A stretch of 41,080 nucleotides of DNA from an uncultured Oscillospiraceae bacterium (lineage in GTDB: Bacteria > Bacillota > Clostridia > Oscillospirales > Oscillospiraceae). The notes beneath the pieces are model-generated. The model made no database searches. It worked only from the letters and a program-made list of their open reading frames with translations, and was not told the origin of the DNA. The number at the start of each line of letters is the position of its first letter. Positions within the stretch are counted from its first letter, which is position 1. Where the stretch lies: NCBI GenBank assembly GCA_944385705.1, contig CALWYF010000019.1:1-41080 (forward strand), written 5' to 3'. Positions 24,221 through 32,509 of this stretch are shown piece by piece. The position numbers were made by a program, and so were the translations under genes.

Positions 24221-24916
24221 ATGTATAAAAATATAGGAGAACTCATATCCCGGCGCAGAAAACAGCTGGGGATGAACCAGGCCCAGCTGGCTGCCTGCCT
24301 GAACATGCTGGGCTTTCAGATTTCAAATCAGGCGGTGTCTAAGTGGGAGAACGGCTCAACCCTGCCTAATGCCCGGCAGTTCCTGGCCCTGTGCGATGCC
24401 CTGGGCGTTGACGATATACGGGGGGTCTTTTCCGGCCACGGGGAGGGCCTGCTGGCAGGGCTGAACCGGGAGGGACGGAAAAAGGTAATTGACTACGTGC
24501 AGCTGCTGAGAGACACCGGACGTTACAGCGACCGGCAGGACGAGGAGGAACTGCGCAGTCTGCCCCTTTATTCTCTGGCGGTCTCCGCCGGTACCGGCCA
24601 GTTTTTGGACGGGGAGGATTACGAGATGGTGGAGGTTGGCCGTGAGGTGCCGGATGGGGCCAATTTCGGCGTCCGCGTGGCCGGAGACAGCATGGAGCCC
24701 AAATTTCATGACGGCCAGGTCATCTGGGTCCGGCAGCAGCGCAGCCTGATGACCGGAGAGATAGGCATCTTTCTTTACGACGGCAGCGCCTATTTAAAGC
24801 AACTGGCCGTACGGGGGGAGGCCTTGGCCCTCCACTCCCTGAACCCCAAGTATGATGACATAGTCATCTCCCCGGAGCTGCCTCTGCGGGTGCTGGGCAA
24901 GGTGATAAGCAAATAA
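24221..24916 (+). CDS. LexA-like repressor: XRE helix-turn-helix plus S24 self-cleavage domain
   Basis: A 231-residue protein. Residues 1-60 form an XRE-type helix-turn-helix (LGMNQAQLAACLNMLGFQISNQAVSKWENG). Residues about 117-231 form an S24 peptidase domain. The scissile bond is probably A123-G124 in AVSAGTGQF, the nucleophile S157 in GDSMEPKFHDGQ, and the general base K193 in YLKQL; the spacings agree with LexA and phage CI repressors. Such proteins are cleaved on RecA activation and derepress target genes. I use ATG 24221, 28 nt after a consensus -10 box and behind AAAGGTGATAGG. It may be a stress regulator or a domesticated prophage-type repressor; no phage genes are nearby. Confidence 0.88.
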   Translation: MYKNIGELISRRRKQLGMNQAQLAACLNMLGFQISNQAVSKWENGSTLPNARQFLALCDALGVDDIRGVFSGHGEGLLAGLNREGRKKVIDYVQLLRDTGRYSDRQDEEELRSLPLYSLAVSAGTGQFLDGEDYEMVEVGREVPDGANFGVRVAGDSMEPKFHDGQVIWVRQQRSLMTGEIGIFLYDGSAYLKQLAVRGEALALHSLNPKYDDIVISPELPLRVLGKVISK

Positions 24917-24931
24917 AACAGGCAAGGCTCA

Positions 24932-24959
24932 AAAGTCCCGCCCCACCGGGCGGGACTTT
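24932..24959 (+). terminator. Terminator after the S24 repressor gene
   Basis: AAAGTCCCGCCC pairs with GGGCGGGACTTT around a 4-nt loop and ends in CTTTC. Confidence 0.8.
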
Positions 24960-25082
24960 CTGCATCCTGAAAAGATATGGCGCTGCCGGTGGAGCGTATC
25001 AGAAAAATTTTTCCCGGCGCCGTGATATCTCCGGGCATTCGGCATCTTTATGGGTGAGACACAAGAAAGAAGGGAGCAGGCT

Positions 25083-25640
25083 ATGGACGACGAAAAGATA
25101 ACGGCCCTGTTCTGGGAGCGCTCTCAGACGGCCTTGGAGCTGCTGGAGAAAAAATACGGGGGCATTCTCCGCTCCGCCGCCCTGAACGTTCTGAAAGACC
25201 CCAGGGATGCTGAAGAAGTGGTGTCCGACACATACATGAAGCTGTGGGACAGTATACCGCCCCAGCGGCCCCGGCAGCTGCTGGCCTATGCCGCCAAGAT
25301 AAACCGCAACGGCGCCCTTATGGCCCTGAGGCAAAAGCACCGGCAGAAGCGGGACGACAGGGGAGCCGTGCTGTATTCCGAACTGGACGAGTGCCTGGCT
25401 TCCTCAGGGAGCATCACTGAGCACATGGAGGTAAAGGAACTGGCGGAGCTGATAAACGGCTATCTGCGCACTTTGAGCGGGGAGAGCCGCCGGCTGTTCC
25501 TGCGCCGCTACTTTCTCATGGAGGACATGGACAGCCTGGCAAGGGACTTTGGGGAGTCGAAAAAAGTGCTGTCCTCCCGGCTGTACCGTATACGCCGGGG
25601 GCTGAGGGACTACCTGAAAAAGGAGGGCATCGCAGTATGA
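25083..25640 (+). CDS. ECF-type RNA polymerase sigma factor
   Basis: A 185-residue group IV sigma factor. Region 2 is LLEKKYGGILRSAALNVLKDPRDAEEVVSDTYMKLWDSI, with the typical DAEEVVSDTYMKLW core. Region 4 is LRTLSGESRRLFLRRYFLMEDMDSLARDFGESKKVLSSRLYRIRRGLRDYL. ATG 25083 follows AAGGGAGCAGG; an in-frame upstream codon at 25050 is less well placed. Its stop overlaps the start of the next gene (ATGA), a membrane protein with the layout of an anti-sigma factor. Neither target promoters nor an autoregulatory site could be recognised. Confidence 0.9.
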   Translation: MDDEKITALFWERSQTALELLEKKYGGILRSAALNVLKDPRDAEEVVSDTYMKLWDSIPPQRPRQLLAYAAKINRNGALMALRQKHRQKRDDRGAVLYSELDECLASSGSITEHMEVKELAELINGYLRTLSGESRRLFLRRYFLMEDMDSLARDFGESKKVLSSRLYRIRRGLRDYLKKEGIAV

Positions 25641-26800
25641 AGCACTATGACTGGGACAAGATACTCCAATACATGGATGACGAGCTGCTTGAGGAGGCCC
25701 TGGCCCCGGCGGCGGGCAGAAAGGCCAAGGGCGGCTCCGGGAAGAGGGTATACAGGACCCTGCTGATCGCCGCCATCATCGCCTCCTTCATGGTCACCGC
25801 TGCCTACGCCGCCGGGCTGCTGGACTTCCGGGCCCTGCTGCTGGATGAGACGGTGGAGTGGGACGGGCAGGAGCTTTCCAAGATATCTCTAACCCAGCCC
25901 CAGGCCGTCCCGGAGGAGACGGAAACGGCCGGGATTCAGGAAAATGCCCTGAAGGATGCGGATGAGCTGGAGGAGAAACTGGCCGCCTCCAAGGCCGCCT
26001 GGGCGGAGTGGGAGGACTACCGTTACAATGGGATAGGTCTACCGGAGGCATTCAGCTTTGTGAAAGAGAAGAGCTGTGGCCTGCTAGTGACGGAAAATGA
26101 CGACGGCAGCGTCACGGTGGAAATAATCGATAATGGCGAGAGCGAGTTTATGACTGTAAGCGCTGAGGAATTTGAACAGTTTGAAGCTTGGGGCGAACGG
26201 CAATCAGGCGGTACTTACGGAGATTACGACTTCAATTATAAGGTGCAGTCTCAGGAGGATGCGGACAAGCTGGAGGAGATAGCCGCAAAGTACGGTCTGA
26301 AACTGCGGAAGGGTCATCAGCTGCTGTGGAGCAGCGAGACCACCGGCATGAGCGGGGCGGGCTTCATCACCAATCAGCAGCTGGCGGAAAAGACGGCGGA
26401 GATTGGCTGCGCCGGGAACATTTTCTATGAGACCCCGGTGGGTTTTGACAAGGTATACTGGTATGATGAGGGCACCTTCTGCGTCAGCTATTATGTGGAT
26501 CTGCCCTCCAGCGGGGAGCGGGTCACCTGCTACGGCTACAACTCCATGTACTCCACCCTGTCCAGCGGAAAGGAAGTCATAAACTGGGAGAGGAATTTAG
26601 ACGCCTTTACCCAACGCAGCCATACCGCTCCCGACGGCACGGAGCTGAGCATTCTATCCAACGGCCGGGACGCCTACATATATGTGTATCTGGAAAACTC
26701 CTTTTTTGCAATGCATGTTCACAGCGAGGAGGGCGTGACGGAGGAAGATATGAACTACATCGCCGATACTCTGAAGTACAGCCTCATCGGCCAGGGCTGA
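25637..26800 (+). CDS. Probable membrane-spanning anti-sigma factor
   Basis: A 387-residue bitopic protein. Residues 1-37 are cytoplasmic (MKHYDWDKILQYMDDELLEEAL), a size and composition that suit sigma binding. One membrane helix follows (TLLIAAIIASFMVTAAYAAG). The remaining 325 residues lie outside and are acidic, with a Glu-rich segment and a mixed alpha/beta domain that I do not recognise. The translational overlap with the ECF sigma gene and this topology match the sigma/anti-sigma gene pairs of Clostridia. It is expected to hold the sigma factor at the membrane until an envelope signal arrives. No zinc-binding HxxxCxxC motif is present. Confidence 0.72.
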   Translation: MKHYDWDKILQYMDDELLEEALAPAAGRKAKGGSGKRVYRTLLIAAIIASFMVTAAYAAGLLDFRALLLDETVEWDGQELSKISLTQPQAVPEETETAGIQENALKDADELEEKLAASKAAWAEWEDYRYNGIGLPEAFSFVKEKSCGLLVTENDDGSVTVEIIDNGESEFMTVSAEEFEQFEAWGERQSGGTYGDYDFNYKVQSQEDADKLEEIAAKYGLKLRKGHQLLWSSETTGMSGAGFITNQQLAEKTAEIGCAGNIFYETPVGFDKVYWYDEGTFCVSYYVDLPSSGERVTCYGYNSMYSTLSSGKEVINWERNLDAFTQRSHTAPDGTELSILSNGRDAYIYVYLENSFFAMHVHSEEGVTEEDMNYIADTLKYSLIGQG

Positions 26801-26820
26801 TGCCCGGGCAGAAAGCAAAA

Positions 26821-26851
26821 AACAGCAGGCAGCTCAAAACTGCCTGCTGTT
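26821..26851. terminator. Bidirectional terminator
   Basis: AACAGCAGGCAG pairs with CTGCCTGCTGTT around CTCAAAA. TTTATTT follows on the plus strand and TTTTGC on the minus strand. It lies between two convergent genes. Confidence 0.8.
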
Positions 26852-26868
26852 TATTTACGGCCTATAAT

Positions 26869-28281
26869 TTATCTGTCGCCCCAGCGGGAGTCATCCCACT
26901 GGTCGTAGGAGCTGCCGTCATGGCGGCCGTGGCGGGGTTCGTAGTGCTCATGGCTGCTGTGGCTGCCGCCGTGATGACTGCTGTGTTCGCCGTGATTCCC
27001 ACTGCTTCGCCCGCTGTAATCGCTGCTGCCGTAGTCGTCATAGCTGCTGCGTCGGCTGCTCTCGCTGCGGTTGTAGTCGCTGCTGCGTCGGCTGCTCTCA
27101 CTGCGGCTGCTGTAGCCGCCGGAGCTGCGGCCGCTCTTTTTGCGCCGTTTGCGGCGCTTGTTATCGGCAATGGTATTGAGGATGAACCAGGCGGCGCCCA
27201 GGATCAGGGCCAGGATGACAAGGCCCAGAAGTATCTTCACTATCAGGGACATGCCCTTGTATTCGGTCTCCCGCTGGGTGGTATAGCCGCAGACCTTGCA
27301 GACGCCCTGCTCGGTGCCGGGTGTCTCCTTGGTGGCCTCGGTGAGAACGGTCCACTCCATGTCATGCTCGGCCTCGTCGGTCTTTGAGCCGCAGTCACAC
27401 TCTCTCCAATGCTTGCTGTCATCAAAGGACCAGGTGCCGGAGTAGGTATGTACGTGGTTGGGGTCATCGGCAGGGTTGGGACTGGCAGTGGGCGAGGGGC
27501 TGGGCGAGGGACTGGGGGAAGGGCTGGGCGAGGGACTGGGAGAAGGGCTGGGACTTGGAGTGGCCGGGACTTTCACGTTCACCGTTGCCCAGTTGGAGGT
27601 AGCGCTGCCTCCGGGGCCGGTGAAGGTACAGCGTACCTTCCAGCCGTCCAGCTCCTTGGGAACATTGCGGATGTTCATTTTTTCCTTACCGTCCCCGCCG
27701 ATAGAGACGCCGGGGAACAGCCCGGGCAGGTCGTTGCAGTTGCAGGTGGTCTTGCCGTCGGGACTGACGGCGGTCCACTCATAGGTCTCGGTATATGTGG
27801 CGATGGCCACAAAGGAGGCCAGCTCCCCTACCTCCACATTCTCACTGGTGGGGTTCTTGGTGATACTGGGCGCCCAGACCTGGGGAGTATAGTCCCGGTA
27901 AAGGGTAAGACTGGAGCTGCCGTTCAATGTATAGTTTACGGCAGAATTATTCAGGTAGACCTCCATAGTGTCGGCAAAGTGGTAGGGGTCCACGGCGTTG
28001 ACCGTTATCTGCACCTGGTAGTTGCCGGTGCCGAAGGTATCGTTGGCCGGGTTGCCGTTGGAGTCATACCAGCCGTAGCTGACAATGGTGCAGCCTTCGG
28101 TACTGGTGGCGGCAGTGGCGCTGTACACTCCGTCCATGACCACCGGCTCCCGGGACAGGGTGACCAAAACCTTGCTTATCTCCCCGTCGGCGCTGGCCTG
28201 CACCGGGGAAAGGGCGCAGAAGGACAGGCAGAGACAAATCAATATCAGACCCGTAATAAGGCGTTTTTTTGTGGCTGCCAT
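26869..28281 (-). CDS. Surface protein with Ser-Pro linker, membrane anchor and Ser/Arg/His-rich tail
   Basis: A 470-residue protein with a signal peptide (1-32, cleavage near VQASA). A beta-rich ectodomain includes an Ig-like stretch (about 136-238, APSITKNPTSENVEVGELAS). A linker of twelve Ser-Pro pairs (242-265) follows, then the clostridial surface motif HVHTYSGTWSFDDSKHWREC with CxCG and CKVCG pairs. One membrane helix lies at about 346-368. Behind KRRKRRKK comes a cytoplasmic tail of about 90 residues composed of S, R, H, G, Y and D in loose repeats (SESSRRSSDY, SSHHGG). GAGAGGAGG precedes the ATG. The function is unknown; adhesion or signalling across the membrane are both possible. 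Confidence 0.75.
   Translation of the reverse strand: MAATKKRLITGLILICLCLSFCALSPVQASADGEISKVLVTLSREPVVMDGVYSATAATSTEGCTIVSYGWYDSNGNPANDTFGTGNYQVQITVNAVDPYHFADTMEVYLNNSAVNYTLNGSSSLTLYRDYTPQVWAPSITKNPTSENVEVGELASFVAIATYTETYEWTAVSPDGKTTCNCNDLPGLFPGVSIGGDGKEKMNIRNVPKELDGWKVRCTFTGPGGSATSNWATVNVKVPATPSPSPSPSPSPSPSPSPSPSPSPTASPNPADDPNHVHTYSGTWSFDDSKHWRECDCGSKTDEAEHDMEWTVLTEATKETPGTEQGVCKVCGYTTQRETEYKGMSLIVKILLGLVILALILGAAWFILNTIADNKRRKRRKKSGRSSGGYSSRSESSRRSSDYNRSESSRRSSYDDYGSSDYSGRSSGNHGEHSSHHGGSHSSHEHYEPRHGRHDGSSYDQWDDSRWGDR
27487..27558 (-). repeat. Ser-Pro hexanucleotide-type repeat inside the surface protein
   Basis: About twelve tandem Ser-Pro codon pairs. On the plus strand they appear as imperfect GGGCGAG / GGACTGG units. 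Such a tract can change length by slippage and would alter the spacer between ectodomain and membrane. Confidence 0.8.
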
Positions 28282-28312
28282 TTACGCCGCCTCCTCTCAG
28301 TTAGTTCATTAT

Positions 28313-28341
28313 ATTATAGCATTGTGGGATTTTGAGGTAAA
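28313..28341 (-). promoter_or_regulatory. Promoter of the surface-protein gene
   Basis: Minus-strand TTTACC (28341-28336) and TATAAT (28318-28313) with a 17-bp spacer. Confidence 0.6.
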
Positions 28342-28398
28342 GTGGAAAATTATTAATAATTCTGAATGTGAATTGAAAAGACTAAATATAGTTGACTG

Positions 28399-28427
28399 TT
28401 GACTCAGGGGCAATAAAAAGGTAAAAT
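28399..28427 (+). promoter_or_regulatory. Promoter of holB-ricT
   Basis: TTGACT (28399-28404) and TAAAAT (28422-28427), 17 bp apart, with a second overlapping TTGACT at 28392-28397. Confidence 0.65.
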
Positions 28428-28470
28428 AAACATTTGTAGAGCTGAAATCTTTAATGGGGAGGTGCAGTCG

Positions 28471-29283
28471 GTGGAGGAGATCAGAACAGAAAATGCCCTT
28501 CCGGTCTCCCAGGCCACTCTTGTCTGCGCCGCCTCCATTGACGAGGCCATGACTGCGGCCAGGGATATTGCCGCCGCCGCCCTGTGCACCGGGCCGGAGC
28601 CCCGGCCCTGCCGTCAGTGCAGCCACTGCCGGAAGGTGGCCCGGGGCATCCACCCGGACGTGATCATTTTGGGACGGCTGGAGGACGACAAGGGCAGGCC
28701 CAAACGGGAGATAAGCGTGGACCAGATACGCGACCTCTCTGCCGACTCCTGCATCCTGCCCAACGAGGCCCGGCGCAAGGTGTATATAATCCGGGAGGCG
28801 GAGACCATGAATATCCCCGCCCAGAACGCAGCGTTGAAGCTGTTGGAGGAACCTCCTCTGGGAGCCGTCTTCCTGCTGTGCACCACCAATCCCAGCCAGC
28901 TGCTGCCGACGGTGCGCTCCCGCTGCACAAGGATAATCTGCGGCACTGCCGCCGGAGAGCAGGACAAGGAGCTGGAAAGCCTGGCGGAGGCCTACCTTAA
29001 AGCTGCGGCTTCCGGCAGCCGGGCCAAGCTCTTTGGCTGGTGCAGCAGCAACGAGGCCATGGACGGACGCAGAGCCGCCGATTTTGTGGACTGCGCCATG
29101 GAACGGGTGGGCGACATGCTATGCGGCAGGAAAAAGGACCTGGGACTGAGCAGTAAACAGCTGACGGATATCTACGCTCTGCTGCAGCGCTGCGCTGCAT
29201 ATCTCCGCCTGAACGTAGGCGTCAAACATATTTTTGGTCTGCTGGCGGTGGACTCCATCTCCGGCAGCGGAAACAGAGGATAA
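28471..29283 (+). CDS. holB: DNA polymerase III delta-prime subunit
   Basis: A 270-residue clamp-loader subunit. The zinc module is seen as C39 and CRQCSHC (C47, C50, C53). It is followed by HPDVIILG, ISVDQIRDLS, ARRKVYIIREAETMNIPAQNAALKLLEEPP and the VRSRC arginine-finger motif, all typical of HolB. The N-terminal segment that normally carries a P-loop-like GPxGxGK is replaced by TLVCAASIDEAMTA, so this subunit should not bind ATP there. Delta-prime is often ATPase-inactive. I choose GTG 28471, 8 nt behind GGGGAGG; a GTG at 28462 touches that site. It is followed after 4 nt by ricT, the same order as yaaS-yaaT neighbours in Bacillus. Confidence 0.88.
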   Translation: MEEIRTENALPVSQATLVCAASIDEAMTAARDIAAAALCTGPEPRPCRQCSHCRKVARGIHPDVIILGRLEDDKGRPKREISVDQIRDLSADSCILPNEARRKVYIIREAETMNIPAQNAALKLLEEPPLGAVFLLCTTNPSQLLPTVRSRCTRIICGTAAGEQDKELESLAEAYLKAAASGSRAKLFGWCSSNEAMDGRRAADFVDCAMERVGDMLCGRKKDLGLSSKQLTDIYALLQRCAAYLRLNVGVKHIFGLLAVDSISGSGNRG

Positions 29284-29287
29284 GTCA

Positions 29288-30565
29288 TTGATAGAAGTTA
29301 TAAGTGTGAGATTTAAAAATCGGGGCAAGAGCTATTACTTTGCTCCCAACGGCTTCCAGGTGGAGGCCGGTACCAAGGTCATAGTGGAGACCTCCAAGGG
29401 CCTGGAGATAGTGGACTGCTGCCGGGGAAACCATATGGTGATGGACACCTCCGTCGTCCAGCCCCTTCGCCCTGTGGTGCGCATAGCCACTCAGGATGAC
29501 CTGAGAGTTGAAGAGATAAACAAGCGCCGGGAAAAAGAGGCCTTTGAGATCTGCCAGCAGAAAATCGCCGAGCATGGTCTGGATATGCGCCTGGTGGATG
29601 TGGAATGCAACTTTGAGGGAAACAAGACCATGTTCTTCTTCACCTCCGACGGCCGGGTGGATTTCCGCGGACTGGTGAAGGATCTGGCAGGCATTTTCCG
29701 CAACCGCATCGAGCTCAGGCAGATCGGCGTCAGGGACGAGGCCAAGATGATAGGCGGCATCGGAATCTGCGGCCGGCCTTACTGCTGCAGCCAGTTCCTG
29801 GACGAGTTCCAGCCGGTGTCTACCAAGATGGCCAAGATCCAGTCCCTCTCCCTCAACCCTGCAAAAATATCCGGCAGCTGCGGCAGACTCATGTGCTGTC
29901 TGCGCTATGAGCAGGAGGCCTATGAGGAGCTTATCAAGAAGGTGCCCAAGCAGGGAGCTTTTGTGGAGACCAAGGACGGATACGGCACGGCGGTGCAGGT
30001 CAATCTCCTGCGCCAGACTGTAAAGGTAAAGCTGGACGACGATGGGGACGATTCCCTGCGCCAATACAAAGCCAACGAACTGGCTGCCGTTCCCGGAGGC
30101 CGTCCCAAGGACGGGGAAACTCCGCCACATGTGCTCAACTATGTGCCGGAACCGGAAGAGGAGAAGGAAGAGATAGAGGACAGGTGGCTCATACCCTTTG
30201 TGGAGCCGGCAGCGGAGATCCAGCCTGAAAATGAGAAGAAAGAGAACAAGGCCCGCAGCTCCGGACGGCGCCGCAGCCGCCAGAAAAAGCAGGCGCCCAA
30301 GGTCCAGCCCGCCGCCGCTTCCGAGGCGGTCCAGGAGGTCAGGCCCCAGCCCAAACCCAACAAGAGCCGCAGGCCCAACAAAAACAAGCCCGGAGCCAAG
30401 GTGGTGAAGGTGGAGGCTAAGCTCCACAATGCTGCCGCCGAGGGGGGACAAAAGCCCGCCCAGGGGGAGGGCGCTCCCAAGGAAGGCCAGAGCCGGCGCA
30501 ATCCCAACCGCCGTCGCTACTATCACGGCAAGTCCAAGGGCGGCGGGGGAGATAAACAGGTGTGA
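29288..30565 (+). CDS. ricT: PSP1-domain protein RicT with long basic C-terminal extension
   Basis: A 425-residue YaaT/RicT homologue. The PSP1 domain (IEVISVRFKNRGKSYYFAP to about residue 260) contains the conserved cysteines CGRPYCC and CGRLMCC. In B. subtilis these help bind two 4Fe-4S clusters in the RicAFT complex, which partners with RNase Y in mRNA maturation. The start is TTG 29288 behind AGAGGAT, 4 nt after holB; an earlier in-frame codon lies inside holB. Family members usually have about 270-300 residues. Here the last 130 or so are low-complexity, first acidic (EPEEEKEEIEDR), then rich in Lys, Arg, Pro and Asn (KPNKSRRPNKNKPG). RNase Y is encoded in this window too. Confidence 0.9.
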   Translation: MIEVISVRFKNRGKSYYFAPNGFQVEAGTKVIVETSKGLEIVDCCRGNHMVMDTSVVQPLRPVVRIATQDDLRVEEINKRREKEAFEICQQKIAEHGLDMRLVDVECNFEGNKTMFFFTSDGRVDFRGLVKDLAGIFRNRIELRQIGVRDEAKMIGGIGICGRPYCCSQFLDEFQPVSTKMAKIQSLSLNPAKISGSCGRLMCCLRYEQEAYEELIKKVPKQGAFVETKDGYGTAVQVNLLRQTVKVKLDDDGDDSLRQYKANELAAVPGGRPKDGETPPHVLNYVPEPEEEKEEIEDRWLIPFVEPAAEIQPENEKKENKARSSGRRRSRQKKQAPKVQPAAASEAVQEVRPQPKPNKSRRPNKNKPGAKVVKVEAKLHNAAAEGGQKPAQGEGAPKEGQSRRNPNRRRYYHGKSKGGGGDKQV

Positions 30566-30584
30566 AATGTGAACAATTCTAAAG

Positions 30585-30626
30585 AATACCGTGGAGAACC
30601 TTTGATTCTCCACGGTATTTTCATTT
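30585..30626 (+). terminator. Terminator after ricT
   Basis: AATACCGTGGAGAA pairs perfectly with its complement around a 7-nt loop and is followed by TTTCATTTTG. Confidence 0.85.
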
Positions 30627-30780
30627 TGAACAGGGTAACAGTTCCCCCTGCCCGGACATGAGGGGGCGCCCATGTACATCAAAGACGGAAGAAAAGAATG
30701 CTGAAAGGCAAGAGGTATAGAGGACAGACTATATTATGGAGATATCCGGGAGAACTCAGGCAGCCATCCACGGCCGGCAG

Positions 30781-32256
30781 TCATTGAAGCTGGGGAAACA
30801 GAGGTTTTAATGCCGGGTATATCTTCCTGAACTGCCGGTACCGTTTCTCGTATTTCTCAACCAGGTCTTCTTCCGGCATTACTGCGGAAGACACATGGAC
30901 CAGCTGCCGGCAGACGGTTTCCACATCGGGGAATACACCGCAGGCTACCATGGCCAGCATGGCTCCACCCATGCCCGGGCCCTGCTCCGATGCAGGACAC
31001 TCCAGCTTCATGTTCAGCACACTGGCGAATATGCGTTTCCACAGCGGACTTTTTGCGCCGCCTCCGCAGATCTTGGACGAGCTTATCTCTATACCCAGAC
31101 TTCTGGCTACTTCCACGCTGTCTCTTATGGCAAAGGCCACGCCCTCCAGCACTGCCTGGGTCAGGTCCGAGCGGCTGCTGTCCATGGTGATGCCGATAAA
31201 GCAGCCTCGGGCGTTGGTATCGTTTATGGGACTGCGCTCCCCCATGAGATAGGGGAGGAAGAACACATGGTTTTCCCCAAGCCTGCGGCCGGAAATGGCT
31301 GCCTGCTCAGCGGCATAATCAGAAGTAGCGTATATATCCTCCATGAGCCACTTGTTGCAGGAGGCCGCAGAGAGCATGCAGCCCATAAGGTGGTATGCTC
31401 CGTCGGCATGGGCGAAGGAGTGAAGAGCGTTATTCCTGTCAGATGCAAAGCTCTTGGAGGAAATAAAGACCGTGCCGGAGGTGCCGATGCTTATATTGCA
31501 GCCTCCGTCCCCTATAACACCTGTACCTATGGCAGCTGCTGCATTGTCCCCGGCCCCGGCGCATACCAAGACCTGCTGAGACAGGCCCAGGGCCCGGGCA
31601 ATGTCCGGCCTCAGATTGCCTATGGGCTGGTAGCTTTCGTAAAGACGGGGCATCTGCTCCTTCCGGACCGAGCATATTTCCAGCATTTCGTCGCTCCAGC
31701 GCTTGTGCTCCACGTCCAGCAGCAAGGTACCTGAAGCGTCGGAGTAGTCACAGGCATGGACTCCGGTAAGAACATAGTTAATGTAGTCCTTGGGGAGCAT
31801 TATTTTGGCTATGCGGGAAAAATTGTCCGGCTCGTTTTCTTTGAGCCACAGCAGCTTGGGGGCGGTAAAGCCGGCAAAGGCGATATTTCCTGTAAGCCGG
31901 GAAAGGCGCTCCCGGCCTATATCTTCGTTGAGATAACGGACCTGCTTTTCAGTCCGGCCGTCATTCCAGAGGATCGCGGGACGAATGGCCCTGTCCTGGC
32001 TGTCGAGAATGACCAGACCGTGCATCTGACCTCCGCAGCCTATGCCCATTACCTGGGAGGCGTCAAAGCCTGCGAGCAGCCGGGGAATGGCCTCCAGTAC
32101 GGCATCCCTCCAGTCTTCCGGAGCCTGCTGGCTCCAGCCCGGCTGGGGAAATTCCAGGGGGTATTCCCGGGACACCGTGTTTTTGATGTTCCCGGCCTCA
32201 TCCATAAGTAAAAGCTTCACGGCCGATGTGCCCAGGTCTATGCCTATAAAGTACAT
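30781..32256 (-). CDS. xylB: Xylulokinase (FGGY family)
   Basis: A 491-residue sugar kinase. MYFIGIDLGTSAVKLLLMDE is the N-terminal phosphate-binding motif. GQMHGLVILD and PAILWNDGRTEKQV are typical of xylulokinase, followed by GAGDNAAAAIGTG and the C-terminal motif KICGGGAKSPLWKRIFA. It phosphorylates D-xylulose to xylulose 5-phosphate; the exact sugar may differ in this family. ATG 32256 follows GGAGAG; a longer frame to 32292 lacks a ribosome-binding site. It is transcribed away from the TRAP transporter operon, and no xylose isomerase xylA is present. It may serve the same catabolic locus, taking a ketose made by the TIM-barrel enzyme at 38082 (inference). Confidence 0.9.
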   Translation of the reverse strand: MYFIGIDLGTSAVKLLLMDEAGNIKNTVSREYPLEFPQPGWSQQAPEDWRDAVLEAIPRLLAGFDASQVMGIGCGGQMHGLVILDSQDRAIRPAILWNDGRTEKQVRYLNEDIGRERLSRLTGNIAFAGFTAPKLLWLKENEPDNFSRIAKIMLPKDYINYVLTGVHACDYSDASGTLLLDVEHKRWSDEMLEICSVRKEQMPRLYESYQPIGNLRPDIARALGLSQQVLVCAGAGDNAAAAIGTGVIGDGGCNISIGTSGTVFISSKSFASDRNNALHSFAHADGAYHLMGCMLSAASCNKWLMEDIYATSDYAAEQAAISGRRLGENHVFFLPYLMGERSPINDTNARGCFIGITMDSSRSDLTQAVLEGVAFAIRDSVEVARSLGIEISSSKICGGGAKSPLWKRIFASVLNMKLECPASEQGPGMGGAMLAMVACGVFPDVETVCRQLVHVSSAVMPEEDLVEKYEKRYRQFRKIYPALKPLFPQLQ

Positions 32257-32346
32257 TATTCTCTCCACCCCTTCAGTAAGGTTCCTGCGCAAAGCAAATT
32301 ACGGCCCTGCCAAAGGGCAGACGGCCATTCAGATTATCATAGTTAA

Positions 32347-32375
32347 AGTCTACTAAAACAAAAATACAATGTCAA
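32347..32375 (-). promoter_or_regulatory. Promoter of xylB
   Basis: Minus-strand TTGACA (32375-32370) and TAGACT (32352-32347) with a 17-bp spacer; leader about 85 nt. Confidence 0.65.
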
Positions 32376-32480
32376 TTAAGAGAACTTGATGGGGAGGATA
32401 TCAATTTTTGCAGTTAAAGCTGCCGGAAAAAATCGGCCTTATCTGAAAGACCGGGAAGGAAAAAGGGGAATTGCACTTTT

Positions 32481-32509
32481 TTGATAATATGAACAAAATC
32501 CAATAAATA
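32481..32509 (+). promoter_or_regulatory. Possible promoter towards dctP
   Basis: TTGATA (32481-32486) and TAAATA (32504-32509), 17 bp apart. Transcripts would include the 31-codon frame and a leader of over 200 nt. A second weak candidate is TTGCAA/TACACA near 32627. Confidence 0.35.

Noticed and set aside
27487-27558. Short tandem repeats that could suggest a CRISPR array
   Set aside because: The units are about 6 nt, directly contiguous and in frame, encoding Ser-Pro; there are no spacers.
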